A stretch of 15,273 bases of DNA from Holophagae bacterium (GTDB taxonomy: Bacteria; Acidobacteriota; Thermoanaerobaculia; Thermoanaerobaculales; Sulfomarinibacteraceae). Position 1 is the stretch's first letter, and each line of letters starts with the position of its first letter. The stretch is from the NCBI GenBank assembly GCA_030609785.1, contig JAUWTC010000009.1:1-15273 (forward strand), in the 5' to 3' direction. Below are positions 1-7,382 of the stretch, in pieces. Below the pieces are notes generated by a model. That model saw only the letters and a list, made by a program, of their open reading frames with translations, did not search any database and was not told the DNA's origin. The translations under genes and the position numbers were made by a program.

Positions 1-2011
1 CCTCAGAGTTCCAGCCCTCTCCAAGATACTTCTCGAACCACGCCAGATCCCAGGCCATCTTGGCCTCGCGGTGGGTGTAGGTTCTGAGTCCGTGGGCTGC
101 GCCTGGATAGACAACCAGTTCCGTGGGAACGTCGAGGTAGATCTTGAGTGCCCGATAAAGGCCGCGGGAGTGGGCGGGGGGAACCCTGGGGTCGTTGCCG
201 CCGACGTGGATCAGGGTCGGTGTCGTCACCGAGGCCAGACCATAGAGCGGAGAGCCCTTGACGTAGTGTTCCGGATTCTGCCAGGGGAGGGCGGCACTCA
301 TGAAGTTGATCACATGACCGGGCGTATCCTCGACGGCCCATTGCAGCACCTGGTCCAGGGTGCCCGCGCCGGAAGATGCGGCCTTGAAGCGGGTGGTTTC
401 GGCGATCAGCGCGTTGGTCAGGAATCCGCCGTTGGACCATCCCATCACGCCGAGGCGCTCGGGATCGGCAATGCCCCGCTCGATCAAGGCATCGACACCG
501 GCCAGGATGTCTGAGACCTCGATATCGTTTTCTCGACCGACCAGTTGTGTCAGGAACTGATCCCCATAGCCTGTGGAACCGCGATAGTTGGGACTCAAAA
601 GAGCGTAGCCCTTTGCCGGCATCAGGGTGCGTCCGTAGATCCAGAAACGCATGCGGTAATGCGTCGCCGATGTCGGACCGCCGTGGATCTCGACGATCAG
701 AGGCAAAGGCCCGTCGGCCTTGGTCCAGCCCGGGGGCAGTTCCAGAATGCCTTCGACCTGAGCGCCGTCAGGCGCTGTCCACGTTACGATTTCTATCGAC
801 GGCAAGATCCAGTCGTCGACCTGGGGGTTGATTCGGGTCACTCGATCGAGCGTCCCGTCCGAGCCCACGAGGTAGAGATCGCCCGGGCTGTCTATTGCGC
901 CGGCAGTGACCAGGGTCTTCGAGCCGGTGGCGTCGAAGGCGTAGCCGCCGATGACGACGTCACCGGGTGTGATGAGCTCTGCGGTCCCACCGGTCTCCTG
1001 ACGGTAGAGGCGGACCCGAGCCTTGGAGTCACCCGTAAAGACCAAGCTGTGGGAATTGGGGCTCCATCCGAGCGATCCGCCGTTGACAGAAACGCCTTCG
1101 GGACGGGCGATCTCCGACAGGTCCCAGCCGTCTCCTGCCGCCGAAGCAGTATAGACGCGGGTGGGAAATCCGTCGAAGGAGACCGTGAAGCCAAGAGCCT
1201 TGCCGTCGTCGGCCATTTGAACATCATCGACCCACCCGAAAGGAGAATCGTGGCCTGATCGCCAACCATCAGTGGTCACCATGGTCAGCTCGCCGGAGGC
1301 GATATCCAGAACTTCGACGTTGGACCACCCCTCGTTATGAATCAGCTCGTTATCCAGAGTGGTCGTCAGCGCTGCCAGCGTTCCGTCGGCGCTGAGGTCC
1401 ATGCCTCGGATCACCTTTTTCCCATCGAAGACTGTGCGGGTGCGCCAGGTCTTGAGGTCGAGAGAGTGGACCTCGGAGAAGGTCGTCACGCCGTGGCCGT
1501 ATTCAAGATCGGCGTAGGAGTCTCTGAGGTCTTTCCACTCGTCGTCGGTATGCTCGGCAGTGACCGTGAAGACCAGTTTGGACCCGTCGCCGGGAAGATC
1601 CCAGAGGTCGATGCCGTCTGAAATCGAGGTCAATTTCTTTGCGTCGCCACCCGCAGATTGAATCCGCCAAATCTGGCTGTTGTCGTCGGCATCCGAGGCA
1701 GAAAAGTAGATCCATCGGCCGTCCTTGCTGAATCGAATGCCGGAGGGTCCCATGCCGTCGAAGGTCAACCTCTGAGGTTCGTTGCTCTGGAGATCGAGGC
1801 TCCACAGCTCGGTGTTGCGGCCGTCGTCTTCGGAGTCCCATCGGGTCTCCGTCCAGGCTGCCGTTGTGCCGTCTGGGGACAGGGCGATTCCGGTGATGCC
1901 GGCAATCGAGAAATAGTCCTCGGCCTCGATCTGGTGAGTTCGGTCACCTGCACCGGCAAATGAAGTCAGCAATGCCAGGACCAGAATCATCGTCATCGTC
2001 AAGCGTTTCAT
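1..2011 (-). CDS. S9 family (prolyl oligopeptidase-type) serine peptidase, C-terminus cut by window edge
   Basis: The open frame runs from an ATG at 2011 down to base 1 without a stop, giving 670 codons; the last residues lie outside. The N-terminus (MKRLTMTMILVLALLTSFAGA) is a signal peptide, so the enzyme is probably periplasmic or secreted. Residues ~25-400 contain repeated propeller-like blades (ALSPDG, RFSKDG, DLSADG, GWSPNS). The alpha/beta-hydrolase domain follows, with HGGP at 443-446, PNYRGSTGYG, the nucleophile motif GWSNGG (Ser526), GGNDPRVP (Asp607) and AAHG (His640). Order and spacing fit the S9 acylaminoacyl-peptidase/DPP-like group, which cleaves short peptides. The start is supported by GGAGGG at 2019-2024, 7 nt upstream. 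It lies 342 bp downstream of, and in line with, the tricorn-like gene, suggesting a shared role in exported peptide breakdown. The family call is secure; the exact specificity is not. Confidence 0.93.
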   Translation of the reverse strand, partial: MKRLTMTMILVLALLTSFAGAGDRTHQIEAEDYFSIAGITGIALSPDGTTAAWTETRWDSEDDGRNTELWSLDLQSNEPQRLTFDGMGPSGIRFSKDGRWIYFSASDADDNSQIWRIQSAGGDAKKLTSISDGIDLWDLPGDGSKLVFTVTAEHTDDEWKDLRDSYADLEYGHGVTTFSEVHSLDLKTWRTRTVFDGKKVIRGMDLSADGTLAALTTTLDNELIHNEGWSNVEVLDIASGELTMVTTDGWRSGHDSPFGWVDDVQMADDGKALGFTVSFDGFPTRVYTASAAGDGWDLSEIARPEGVSVNGGSLGWSPNSHSLVFTGDSKARVRLYRQETGGTAELITPGDVVIGGYAFDATGSKTLVTAGAIDSPGDLYLVGSDGTLDRVTRINPQVDDWILPSIEIVTWTAPDGAQVEGILELPPGWTKADGPLPLIVEIHGGPTSATHYRMRFWIYGRTLMPAKGYALLSPNYRGSTGYGDQFLTQLVGRENDIEVSDILAGVDALIERGIADPERLGVMGWSNGGFLTNALIAETTRFKAASSGAGTLDQVLQWAVEDTPGHVINFMSAALPWQNPEHYVKGSPLYGLASVTTPTLIHVGGNDPRVPPAHSRGLYRALKIYLDVPTELVVYPGAAHGLRTYTHREAKMAWDLAWFEKYLGEGWNSE

Positions 2012-2092
2012 TGTTCAACCCTCCAGGGAAAAACTCTCAGCTCTCTGCCGCGCCACAGCTTAGCGCCTCAAAGAGATCGAGGGAAGAAAAAT

Positions 2093-2155
2093 GAACCACA
2101 AAGACGCGAAGAACGCAAAGGAAAGACAAGAGAAGGGGGATTAGGGTTGAGGCTG
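2093..2155 (+). repeat. Dispersed intergenic repeat, copy 1 (GAACC..AAGACGCGAAGAACGC..AAGG family)
   Basis: Begins GAACCACAAAGACGCGAAG and continues through AAGACAAGA and AAGGGGGATT. Aligned by eye, it matches the reverse complement of 5838-5900 at about 54 of 63 positions, and most differences are transitions. Related but shorter copies lie at 5743-5784 and as a pair at 10220-10312. It sits in the non-coding gap between the two peptidase genes and does not form a convincing ORF. Confidence 0.8.
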
Positions 2156-2183
2156 GGATGCTAGGACGCTCGGACGCTCGGAC
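2152..2183 (+). repeat. Tandem 8-bp repeat, four copies (GCTSGGAY)
   Basis: Four consecutive octamers are readable: gctgggat, gctaggac, gctcggac, gctcggac. The same unit reappears as five copies at 5669-5708. This array abuts the end of dispersed repeat copy 1. It is non-coding. Confidence 0.75.
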
Positions 2184-2205
2184 GGAGGTCATTGAGGGAG
2201 CCGTT

Positions 2206-2279
2206 GCGGGGCGGGAGCCCCGCGCTCCTCAAACGACTGTTCCAGACCTAGGGGTGGGAGCGCGGGCCTCCCGGCCCGC
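2206..2279. repeat. Composite inverted element with two GC-rich hairpins
   Basis: Two perfect 7-bp stems are visible: gcggggc-ggga-gccccgc (2206-2223) and gcgggcc-tccc-ggcccgc (2262-2279). The bases just inside them also pair: cgcgctcc at 2221-2228 is complementary to ggagcgcg at 2257-2264. The region could therefore fold either as two small hairpins or as one larger stem. It lies between the tricorn-like gene and the S9 gene, both on the minus strand, and could act in transcript termination or mRNA stability. It resembles short interspersed hairpin repeats of other GC-rich bacteria. No T-tract follows on the minus strand. Confidence 0.6.
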
Positions 2280-2333
2280 ATTGTGCCCTTGGATCATGCC
2301 CGCGGCCACAATAGGCAATCGCTCTCAAACCAT

Positions 2334-2354
2334 GCAATTCGTTCGACGAATTGC
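2334..2354 (-). terminator. Hairpin directly at the stop codon of the tricorn-like gene, possible terminator
   Basis: gcaattcg-ttcga-cgaattgc is a perfect 8-bp stem with a 5-nt loop, starting at the last base of the TAG stop (2354-2356). The position suits a 3'-end structure. However, the stem is AT-rich and no clear U-run follows on the minus strand, so a classical intrinsic terminator is not established. Confidence 0.35.
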
Positions 2355-5300
2355 TACCAAGCCCCATTCCTCGGGTCGGACGGCAATTGGCCCAACAGGG
2401 TCTCCACGGCAGTCCGAAGTTGGGTGTCCTCGGTGGGGTCGATGTCCTCGGTCGGCTGTTGGGCGACGATGACGTCGGGGACAGCGCCGTTGTTTTCCAT
2501 GTTCATTGCGCTGCCGGCAACATACCAACCCCGCAAGGGGATACGGACGTAGCCGCCTCCCGGCAGCCCGTGGGCGCCGGTTGAAATCACCGCGCCGAAG
2601 GTCGTCTGACCGACCAGGGGCCCACGCTCCAGGGTCTTGAAGGCGTGGGAGAAGATCTCGGCATTGGAGTAGGAATCCTCGTTACAGATCGTCACCGCCG
2701 GGCGCGTCCATGCCGCAAGCGGGAGCCGGCTCTGTGGGTAGGCCTTGATGCCCGAGGTGTCGTCGCGAGGCACTGTGAATGCATGGCGCTGGACCATCAG
2801 GGTCGCCAGCAGGTAGTCGGTGGTCCAACCGCCACCGTTTGAACGGACATCGATCACCAACCCGTCCTTGCCTTCACCGGCAGCCTGCAGGTCTCTTTCG
2901 AAGCCCTCGAAGGAGGGGATGTCCATGCTGTGAATGTGGAGGTAGCCGAGACGACCGCCCGAGTACTCTTGGGTCAGTTGCCGGCGCTGGTTGACCCAGG
3001 TGTCGTATCGCAGATTGCTCTGGCGACGACCGGTCATCGGAATGACGACGGCAGTGCGCTCGGCGCCGTCTGAACCGAGGATCTTCAGTGGGATCCGCCG
3101 GTCAATCCCATTGACGAACAGAGAATAGACGTTGGTGTTCTCCGTGATCTCCTGCCGGTCAACGGCCAGCAGGCGGTCGCCGGGCTTGAGGTCCACCGTC
3201 GTGTGGGCGGCCGGACTGTCTTCCAATACTTCGTCGACAAGGATGCCGGGACCATCGGCGGTCGGGTCGAAGGTGGCTCCGATCCACCCGGTCTTTTCGC
3301 CGGAATTGTCCCTTTTCGGCCGATAACCCATGTGGGAGGCGTTGAGTTCACCGAGCATCAGGTTGAGGACGTCGGCAAAGTCCTTGTCGTGTGACGCATT
3401 CAGAGCCCATGGCCGGTAGATCTCGGCTTTCGACGCCCAGTCGGCGCCGTGGAAGGCCGGATCATAGAACCACTCGTTCAGGGCTCGCCACGCCTCGTTG
3501 AAGACTGCAGCCCGCTGTGCTTCGACATCGATTGTGACCCGGGCGGAGAAGGGCATCGGGTCGCCCTTCTTGCCGTCGATCCCGATGCGGCCGGCCTTGC
3601 CCTTGGAATTCAGGTAGAACACGGTCTTCCCGTCCTTGCTCAACTGGACGTTGGATGGCGAGGTGTCGTCTTCGGTCAGACGCTTGAGGTCCTCGCCGTC
3701 GAAACGAACGCTGTAGAGGTCGGTCTTGCCGTCAGGAGATGCCGTGAAGAGGATTCGCTTGCCGTCCGGCGTGGCAAGAGGTCCATACTCGTCACCGGTC
3801 TCGCCGGTGATTCTGGTGGCCCGTCGCCAGAGGCGATCAAAGTCAATCAGAACCTCGGGCAGTTCCTCTGCCTTTTCTTCCTCATCTCCTTCGTCATCTG
3901 CTTCGCCTTCTTCCTCTTTCTCCTCTTTCTTGTCCTTCTTCCCGTTGTCGTTAAACAGCTTCAGCCACCCGGTGTTGGTTCGCTGGTCGTTTTCCAGGGT
4001 CAGCCAGGCCCCCCAGACGTCGTTGGTGTCTGCGTGGCGCTTGGAGATCCATAGGAGACGCCGCCCGTCGGGGCTCCATCTCGGCTGGACATCGTCATCA
4101 GGGTGGCGGCTGACGTTGTAGGCTTGACCGCCGTCAGACGGGATGACCCAGACTTCGGCGTTGTAGTGGGCGTCAACCGTCGAGTACGCGAACCACCGGC
4201 CGTCCGGCGACCAGCTGAAGTCCGAGGGGGACCAATGTTCGAGCACGGTACGGGCGTTTTTGCCCTCCGAGTCCATGACCATCAGGTTTCCCTTGCCGCG
4301 GATGAAGGCGATCGAGGAACCGTCGGGAGACCAGCGGCCGCCCATATCCTCGGCGGGGTCGATTGTCAGCTGTTGAACCGGGAAATCGAAGCCATCGATC
4401 CATCCGAGTTCCTCGTCTGCCGGATGCACGGTCCAGAGATCGTTATTGCCCGTTCTCGATGATATGAACAACAACGTCTTCCCGTCAGGAGACCACCGGG
4501 GCTCGGCTTCGCGCTCAGGCGTGTCGGTGATGCGCACGGTCTGAGGGGCAGCGATCTCCTGATCGTCTTTCGATAAGAGTTCGGTAACGAAGAGGTCGCC
4601 CTCGACGATGAACGCCGCCAGCTCGCCATCGGGATGGACCGTCAGATCTTCGGCGTCGGCCTTCTTCGTCGTTCGGACAACCTGATCCTTGAGATGGTCG
4701 GCCGGAACGTCAATCGAAAGACGTCGAGGTTGATCTCCTTCCGGCGTGGTGGTCCACAGCCCATCCTGGTATTCGTAGGCGATCAGAGAACCGTCGGCCG
4801 AGGCTCTGGGGAAGCGGACGTCGGTGACGTCGTGGTGGGTCAGTTGGCGGGCGTCTCCGGTGGTCACATCCAGCAGAAAGATGTTTTTCCGTTCTGATCG
4901 AGCTGATAGAAGGGCGATGGTGTGTCCGTCGATCCAACTGGGGTGATCTTCATCGCCGGCAAAATCCGAGAGCCGGCGGTAAGTTCCATCAGAGGTCCGA
5001 ACCCAGGGCGTTCGAGACGCCGTGCCACGATAGCCGTGGCGTGTCCACTTGGTCGCCCCGCGAGTGAAGACCATGGTCTTACCGTCTGGGGAGTAGGCGC
5101 CATTCTCTCCCAGGGAACTTTGGGCGAGCGTGGGCGTGCCGCCGGCCAGGGGAACGGTCCACAGGGCGGGCATCCAGCGAACCGACACCGACCTGCCGGA
5201 AGAAAACACTACGGCACTTCCATCGGGCGTGAAATCGACTGGCGTATCGGAGCTATCGGCGAAGGTCAGGCGGGTCGGGCCGGCGCTGCCGTCAGCCGGC

Positions 5301-5578
5301 ATGACGAAGACATCGGTATTGCCGTGGCGGTCAGAGGCAAAGGCGATCAGACGCCCGTCTCTCGACCACACTGGATACCTTTCGGCTGCCGGGTGGGCGG
5401 TCAGGCGCCGAGCCGTTCCACCGGCCGAGGGAACCGTCCAAAGATCGCCCTGCCAACTGAAGGCGATCAACGATCCGTCGGGCGAGGGCGCCGGGTGACG
5501 CGGCAGTGGGGCATCAACTGCAGCGGCCGAGGCGGCCAGGGCAAGGGCGGTCAGAATAATCAAGCAATAACGGGTCAT
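2354..5578 (-). CDS. Tricorn-type S41 protease with N-terminal beta-propellers and PDZ domain
   Basis: This 1074-aa protein is almost exactly the size of the Thermoplasma tricorn protease. A signal peptide (about residues 1-20, ending SAAAVDA) indicates export. Residues ~25-300 and ~310-670 hold repeated WSPDG/SADGS/WSRDG blades of two WD40/TolB-like propellers. An acidic-basic low-complexity linker lies at ~547-573. A PDZ-like segment (~757-850, with LKPGDRLLAV) precedes the S41 core. Candidate catalytic residues are His749 (ELNASHMGY), Ser971 (EDSYSNAEIF) and Glu1028 (MENNGAVPDV). The order and near-identical numbering match the known tricorn residues His746, Ser965 and Glu1023. Tricorn proteases cut larger peptides into short ones; the neighbouring S9 peptidase could complete degradation. 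The ATG at 5578 is preceded by GGAGGAG (complement of 5582-5588) 3-4 nt upstream. Family confidence is high; the physiological substrate is unknown. Confidence 0.96.
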   Translation of the reverse strand: MTRYCLIILTALALAASAAAVDAPLPRHPAPSPDGSLIAFSWQGDLWTVPSAGGTARRLTAHPAAERYPVWSRDGRLIAFASDRHGNTDVFVMPADGSAGPTRLTFADSSDTPVDFTPDGSAVVFSSGRSVSVRWMPALWTVPLAGGTPTLAQSSLGENGAYSPDGKTMVFTRGATKWTRHGYRGTASRTPWVRTSDGTYRRLSDFAGDEDHPSWIDGHTIALLSARSERKNIFLLDVTTGDARQLTHHDVTDVRFPRASADGSLIAYEYQDGLWTTTPEGDQPRRLSIDVPADHLKDQVVRTTKKADAEDLTVHPDGELAAFIVEGDLFVTELLSKDDQEIAAPQTVRITDTPEREAEPRWSPDGKTLLFISSRTGNNDLWTVHPADEELGWIDGFDFPVQQLTIDPAEDMGGRWSPDGSSIAFIRGKGNLMVMDSEGKNARTVLEHWSPSDFSWSPDGRWFAYSTVDAHYNAEVWVIPSDGGQAYNVSRHPDDDVQPRWSPDGRRLLWISKRHADTNDVWGAWLTLENDQRTNTGWLKLFNDNGKKDKKEEKEEEGEADDEGDEEEKAEELPEVLIDFDRLWRRATRITGETGDEYGPLATPDGKRILFTASPDGKTDLYSVRFDGEDLKRLTEDDTSPSNVQLSKDGKTVFYLNSKGKAGRIGIDGKKGDPMPFSARVTIDVEAQRAAVFNEAWRALNEWFYDPAFHGADWASKAEIYRPWALNASHDKDFADVLNLMLGELNASHMGYRPKRDNSGEKTGWIGATFDPTADGPGILVDEVLEDSPAAHTTVDLKPGDRLLAVDRQEITENTNVYSLFVNGIDRRIPLKILGSDGAERTAVVIPMTGRRQSNLRYDTWVNQRRQLTQEYSGGRLGYLHIHSMDIPSFEGFERDLQAAGEGKDGLVIDVRSNGGGWTTDYLLATLMVQRHAFTVPRDDTSGIKAYPQSRLPLAAWTRPAVTICNEDSYSNAEIFSHAFKTLERGPLVGQTTFGAVISTGAHGLPGGGYVRIPLRGWYVAGSAMNMENNGAVPDVIVAQQPTEDIDPTEDTQLRTAVETLLGQLPSDPRNGAW

Positions 5579-5668
5579 CGTCTCCTCCGGAGGCCCACCC
5601 TACATCATCCCAACGGGCAGGCCCTGAGTTGGAGGAAGTACGAGACCGGGGCAAAAAGGGTCAAGAAG

Positions 5669-5708
5669 GCTGGGAAGCGGGGAAGCTGGGACGCTGGGAG
5701 GCTGGAAC
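5669..5708 (+). repeat. Tandem 8-bp repeat, five copies (GCTGGGAN)
   Basis: Five consecutive octamers are readable: gctgggaa, gcggggaa, gctgggac, gctgggag, gctggaac. It is the same unit as the array at 2152-2183 and again lies close to a copy of the GAACCGC element. A short frame through it reads WEAGKLGRWEAG, a translation of the repeat rather than a likely protein. Confidence 0.8.
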
Positions 5709-5742
5709 ACCGAAAGCCCGGAACGCGAGCAAGAACGCAGTT

Positions 5743-5784
5743 GAACCGCGAAGAACGCGAAGAGCGCAAAGGAGGCGCAAAGGG
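5743..5784 (+). repeat. Dispersed intergenic repeat, copy 2a (GAACCGCGAAG type)
   Basis: Starts GAACCGCGAAGAACGCGAAG and continues as short AAG/CGC units ending CGCAAAGGG. It is inverted relative to copy 2b at 5838-5900, so the two bound a 158-bp segment (5743-5900) whose ends read GAACCGC and GCGGTTC. The segment lies between the divergent starts of the tricorn-like and phnD-like genes. Confidence 0.7.
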
Positions 5785-5837
5785 AGAGAGAGTTTAGGTC
5801 ACCGTCGCCGATGGGCTCGGGGGTATGCGACAAATTT

Positions 5838-5900
5838 CAGATTCAATCCCAATCCCCCTTTTCTTGTCTTCCCTTCGCGTTCTTCGCGTCTTGGCGGTTC
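5838..5900 (-). repeat. Dispersed intergenic repeat, copy 2b (inverted)
   Basis: Read on the minus strand from 5900 it begins GAACCGCCAAGACGCGAAG and matches copy 1 (2093-2155) at about 54 of 63 positions, including the tail AAGGGGGATT. It lies about 95 bp before the phnD-like start, so it may fall in the leader or just upstream of that operon's promoter. Confidence 0.8.
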
Positions 5901-5996
5901 CTTTTTGTGGCTACTTCATGAATCTTGCAAGCGCCGGCTGACAGCCGATAGCTCTGACGCCGTGTTAATCTTCCGGCCCGGGGAGAAATAGCAGCC
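5901..5996 (+). promoter_or_regulatory. Leader/promoter region of the phnD-like operon with a small inverted repeat
   Basis: This stretch must hold the promoter of the four-gene operon unless transcription starts within the repeats. It contains cggct-gac-agccg (5935-5947), a 5-bp inverted repeat that could be an operator or a weak hairpin. It also contains CTGACA (5938-5943, -35-like) and GTTAAT (5964-5969, -10-like), but their 20-bp spacing is too long for a confident sigma-70 call. GGGGAG at 5980-5985 is a plausible, rather distant, ribosome binding site. No riboswitch or Pho-box consensus was recognised. Confidence 0.3.
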
Positions 5997-7382
5997 ATGA
6001 TGCAGGGGAAACTGGTGTGGATGCCGCGGGTCGGTTGGACGCTGGTCGTCGTATTGACCGTTGTTTTTGCCTGGGGTCTGCATCGACGGTCGTCGCTGGA
6101 AGTGCGGGGCGAGAGGGCGATCACGATGCTCTTCGTCCCGTCGGTCGAGCAAGGGACTCTGGTGCGGCGAGGCGACGAGTTGGCCCGGTTTATCCGTGCC
6201 GACAGCGGCTTGACCCTGAAATCCCAGGTGCCGACTTCCTATGCGGCGGTCATCCAGGCCCTCGGCGCCGGACAGGCCGACGTTGCCTGGATCCCGGCCT
6301 TTGCCTACGTCTTGGCCAATGCGAGATATGGAGCCGAGGCTCGACTCCAGGTCGTGCGGTCGGTTGATCGATATGCGATCGTCGTCACCCGGGACGGTCC
6401 GGGAGAGCCTGAGGGACTGGCGGAACTCGCCGGCAAGGCGGTGGCCGTTCCCGACTCGGTGCAGGGCGAACTTCGGAACATGGTTACTGACAAGCTCGAC
6501 AAAGTCGCGCCCGGTTGGGTTGAAGTCTCGGTGCCCGATGACAAGGCGGCGGTTGCCCATTTGGTCGAGCGTCGTGACGGGGTCGCAGCCGCCATCAGCC
6601 GCCATGTCTATTCCGGTCCTCACGATCTGGTTGGGGACGGGCGCAAACTCTTGGAATACGAAAGGCCCGGAACACTGCGAGAAACTCGGGTCCTGCACAC
6701 CAGCGAGCGTTCGGTTGCCGAGCTGTCCAATGTTTACTACGGGTGCGTAATGACCCGACCGGACTCCCCATTTCGCCGCCTCGACGACCTTCAGGGCGAG
6801 AGCTTCGCGTTCTCCGACGAGACCTCGACCTCCGGACACATCTTTGCCCGAGCGCTGCTGCAACGGGCGGGCGTTCAATTGGGTCACGTGCTCTTCGCCG
6901 GTGGCCATCCCAACGTCGTGCAGGCGGTAGTGGACGGCAAGGTGGCAGGCGGCTCGACCTTCTATTCACCGCCCTCGGTCAAAAACGCCCAGAACGGCAC
7001 CCTGGTCGGGGATGCCCGCTTCCTGCTGCTGAAGAACATGGCCACGGAGGCGGAACGATTGGCGTTCCTCGATCAGGTGCGCATCATCGCCCTGACACCT
7101 CCGATTCCCAACGATGTTTGCTGTGTTCGCCAGGATTTTTCGGAGACCGTGTGGCGGGAGTTCGAAGGATCACTGCAACGTTTCCTCGAAACCGAGGAGG
7201 GGCAGGGCGCCTACTACGATTTGGTGGCGGGCGTCGCCGCAGAGCCGTGTACCGACGCTGATTTCGAGGGGTTCCGCTCAGCCTTGAAGGAGACCGGCGT
7301 CAGTGCGGCCTCTCTCTTGAAGGCTGCGGAGGAGAAACTGGAGAAGAAACGCCGCAAGGCACAGAAGGGGAGTGGGTCGTGA
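5997..7382 (+). CDS. phnD: PhnD-like phosphate/phosphite/phosphonate ABC transporter substrate-binding protein with duplicated C-terminal half
   Basis: This 461-aa protein has a hydrophobic segment (residues ~13-28, WTLVVVLTVVFAWGL) that is either a signal peptide or a membrane anchor; no lipobox is visible. The binding-protein core starts at ~41 (ITMLFVPSVEQG) and includes VPTSYAAVIQALGAGQADVAWIP without gaps (78-100). The family ligand motif appears as SDETSTSGHIF (273-283). PhnD proteins are normally near 300 aa; here residues ~123-206 look like a diverged copy of ~244-325. VTRDGPGEPEGLAELAGKAV aligns with MTRPDSPFRRLDDLQGESF, and the STSG motif is lost in the first copy. The C-terminus is lysine- and glutamate-rich (KAAEEKLEKKRRKAQK). 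Tandem ATGs occur at 5997 and 6000, and the first is closer to the GGGGAG motif. It overlaps phnC by 4 bp. The ligand is unknown: phosphate, phosphite, phosphonate or a phospho-headgroup are all possible. Confidence 0.85.
   Translation: MMQGKLVWMPRVGWTLVVVLTVVFAWGLHRRSSLEVRGERAITMLFVPSVEQGTLVRRGDELARFIRADSGLTLKSQVPTSYAAVIQALGAGQADVAWIPAFAYVLANARYGAEARLQVVRSVDRYAIVVTRDGPGEPEGLAELAGKAVAVPDSVQGELRNMVTDKLDKVAPGWVEVSVPDDKAAVAHLVERRDGVAAAISRHVYSGPHDLVGDGRKLLEYERPGTLRETRVLHTSERSVAELSNVYYGCVMTRPDSPFRRLDDLQGESFAFSDETSTSGHIFARALLQRAGVQLGHVLFAGGHPNVVQAVVDGKVAGGSTFYSPPSVKNAQNGTLVGDARFLLLKNMATEAERLAFLDQVRIIALTPPIPNDVCCVRQDFSETVWREFEGSLQRFLETEEGQGAYYDLVAGVAAEPCTDADFEGFRSALKETGVSAASLLKAAEEKLEKKRRKAQKGSGS

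Noticed and set aside
2152..2183. CRISPR-like array
   Set aside because: Units are 8 bp with no spacers; the 5669-5708 array is the same. Neither is a CRISPR array.
5635..5664. Minus-strand promoter for the tricorn-like gene (TTGACC, 18 bp, TACTTC)
   Set aside because: The -35 is good, but the -10 matches the consensus at only two positions, so it is not reported as a feature.
4922..5797. 291-codon plus-strand open frame over the tricorn-like N-terminus
   Set aside because: Antisense to the propeller region and continuing into octamer and GAACCGC repeats; the composition is that of translated repeats.
5629..5991. Short ORF encoding WEAGKLGRWEAG and EPRRTRRAQRRR stretches
   Set aside because: It is a translation of the 8-bp and GAACCGC repeats, not a conserved protein.
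5916..6908. 330-codon open frame antisense to the phnD-like gene
   Set aside because: Shadow of a well-supported sense gene; its end runs into repeat DNA.
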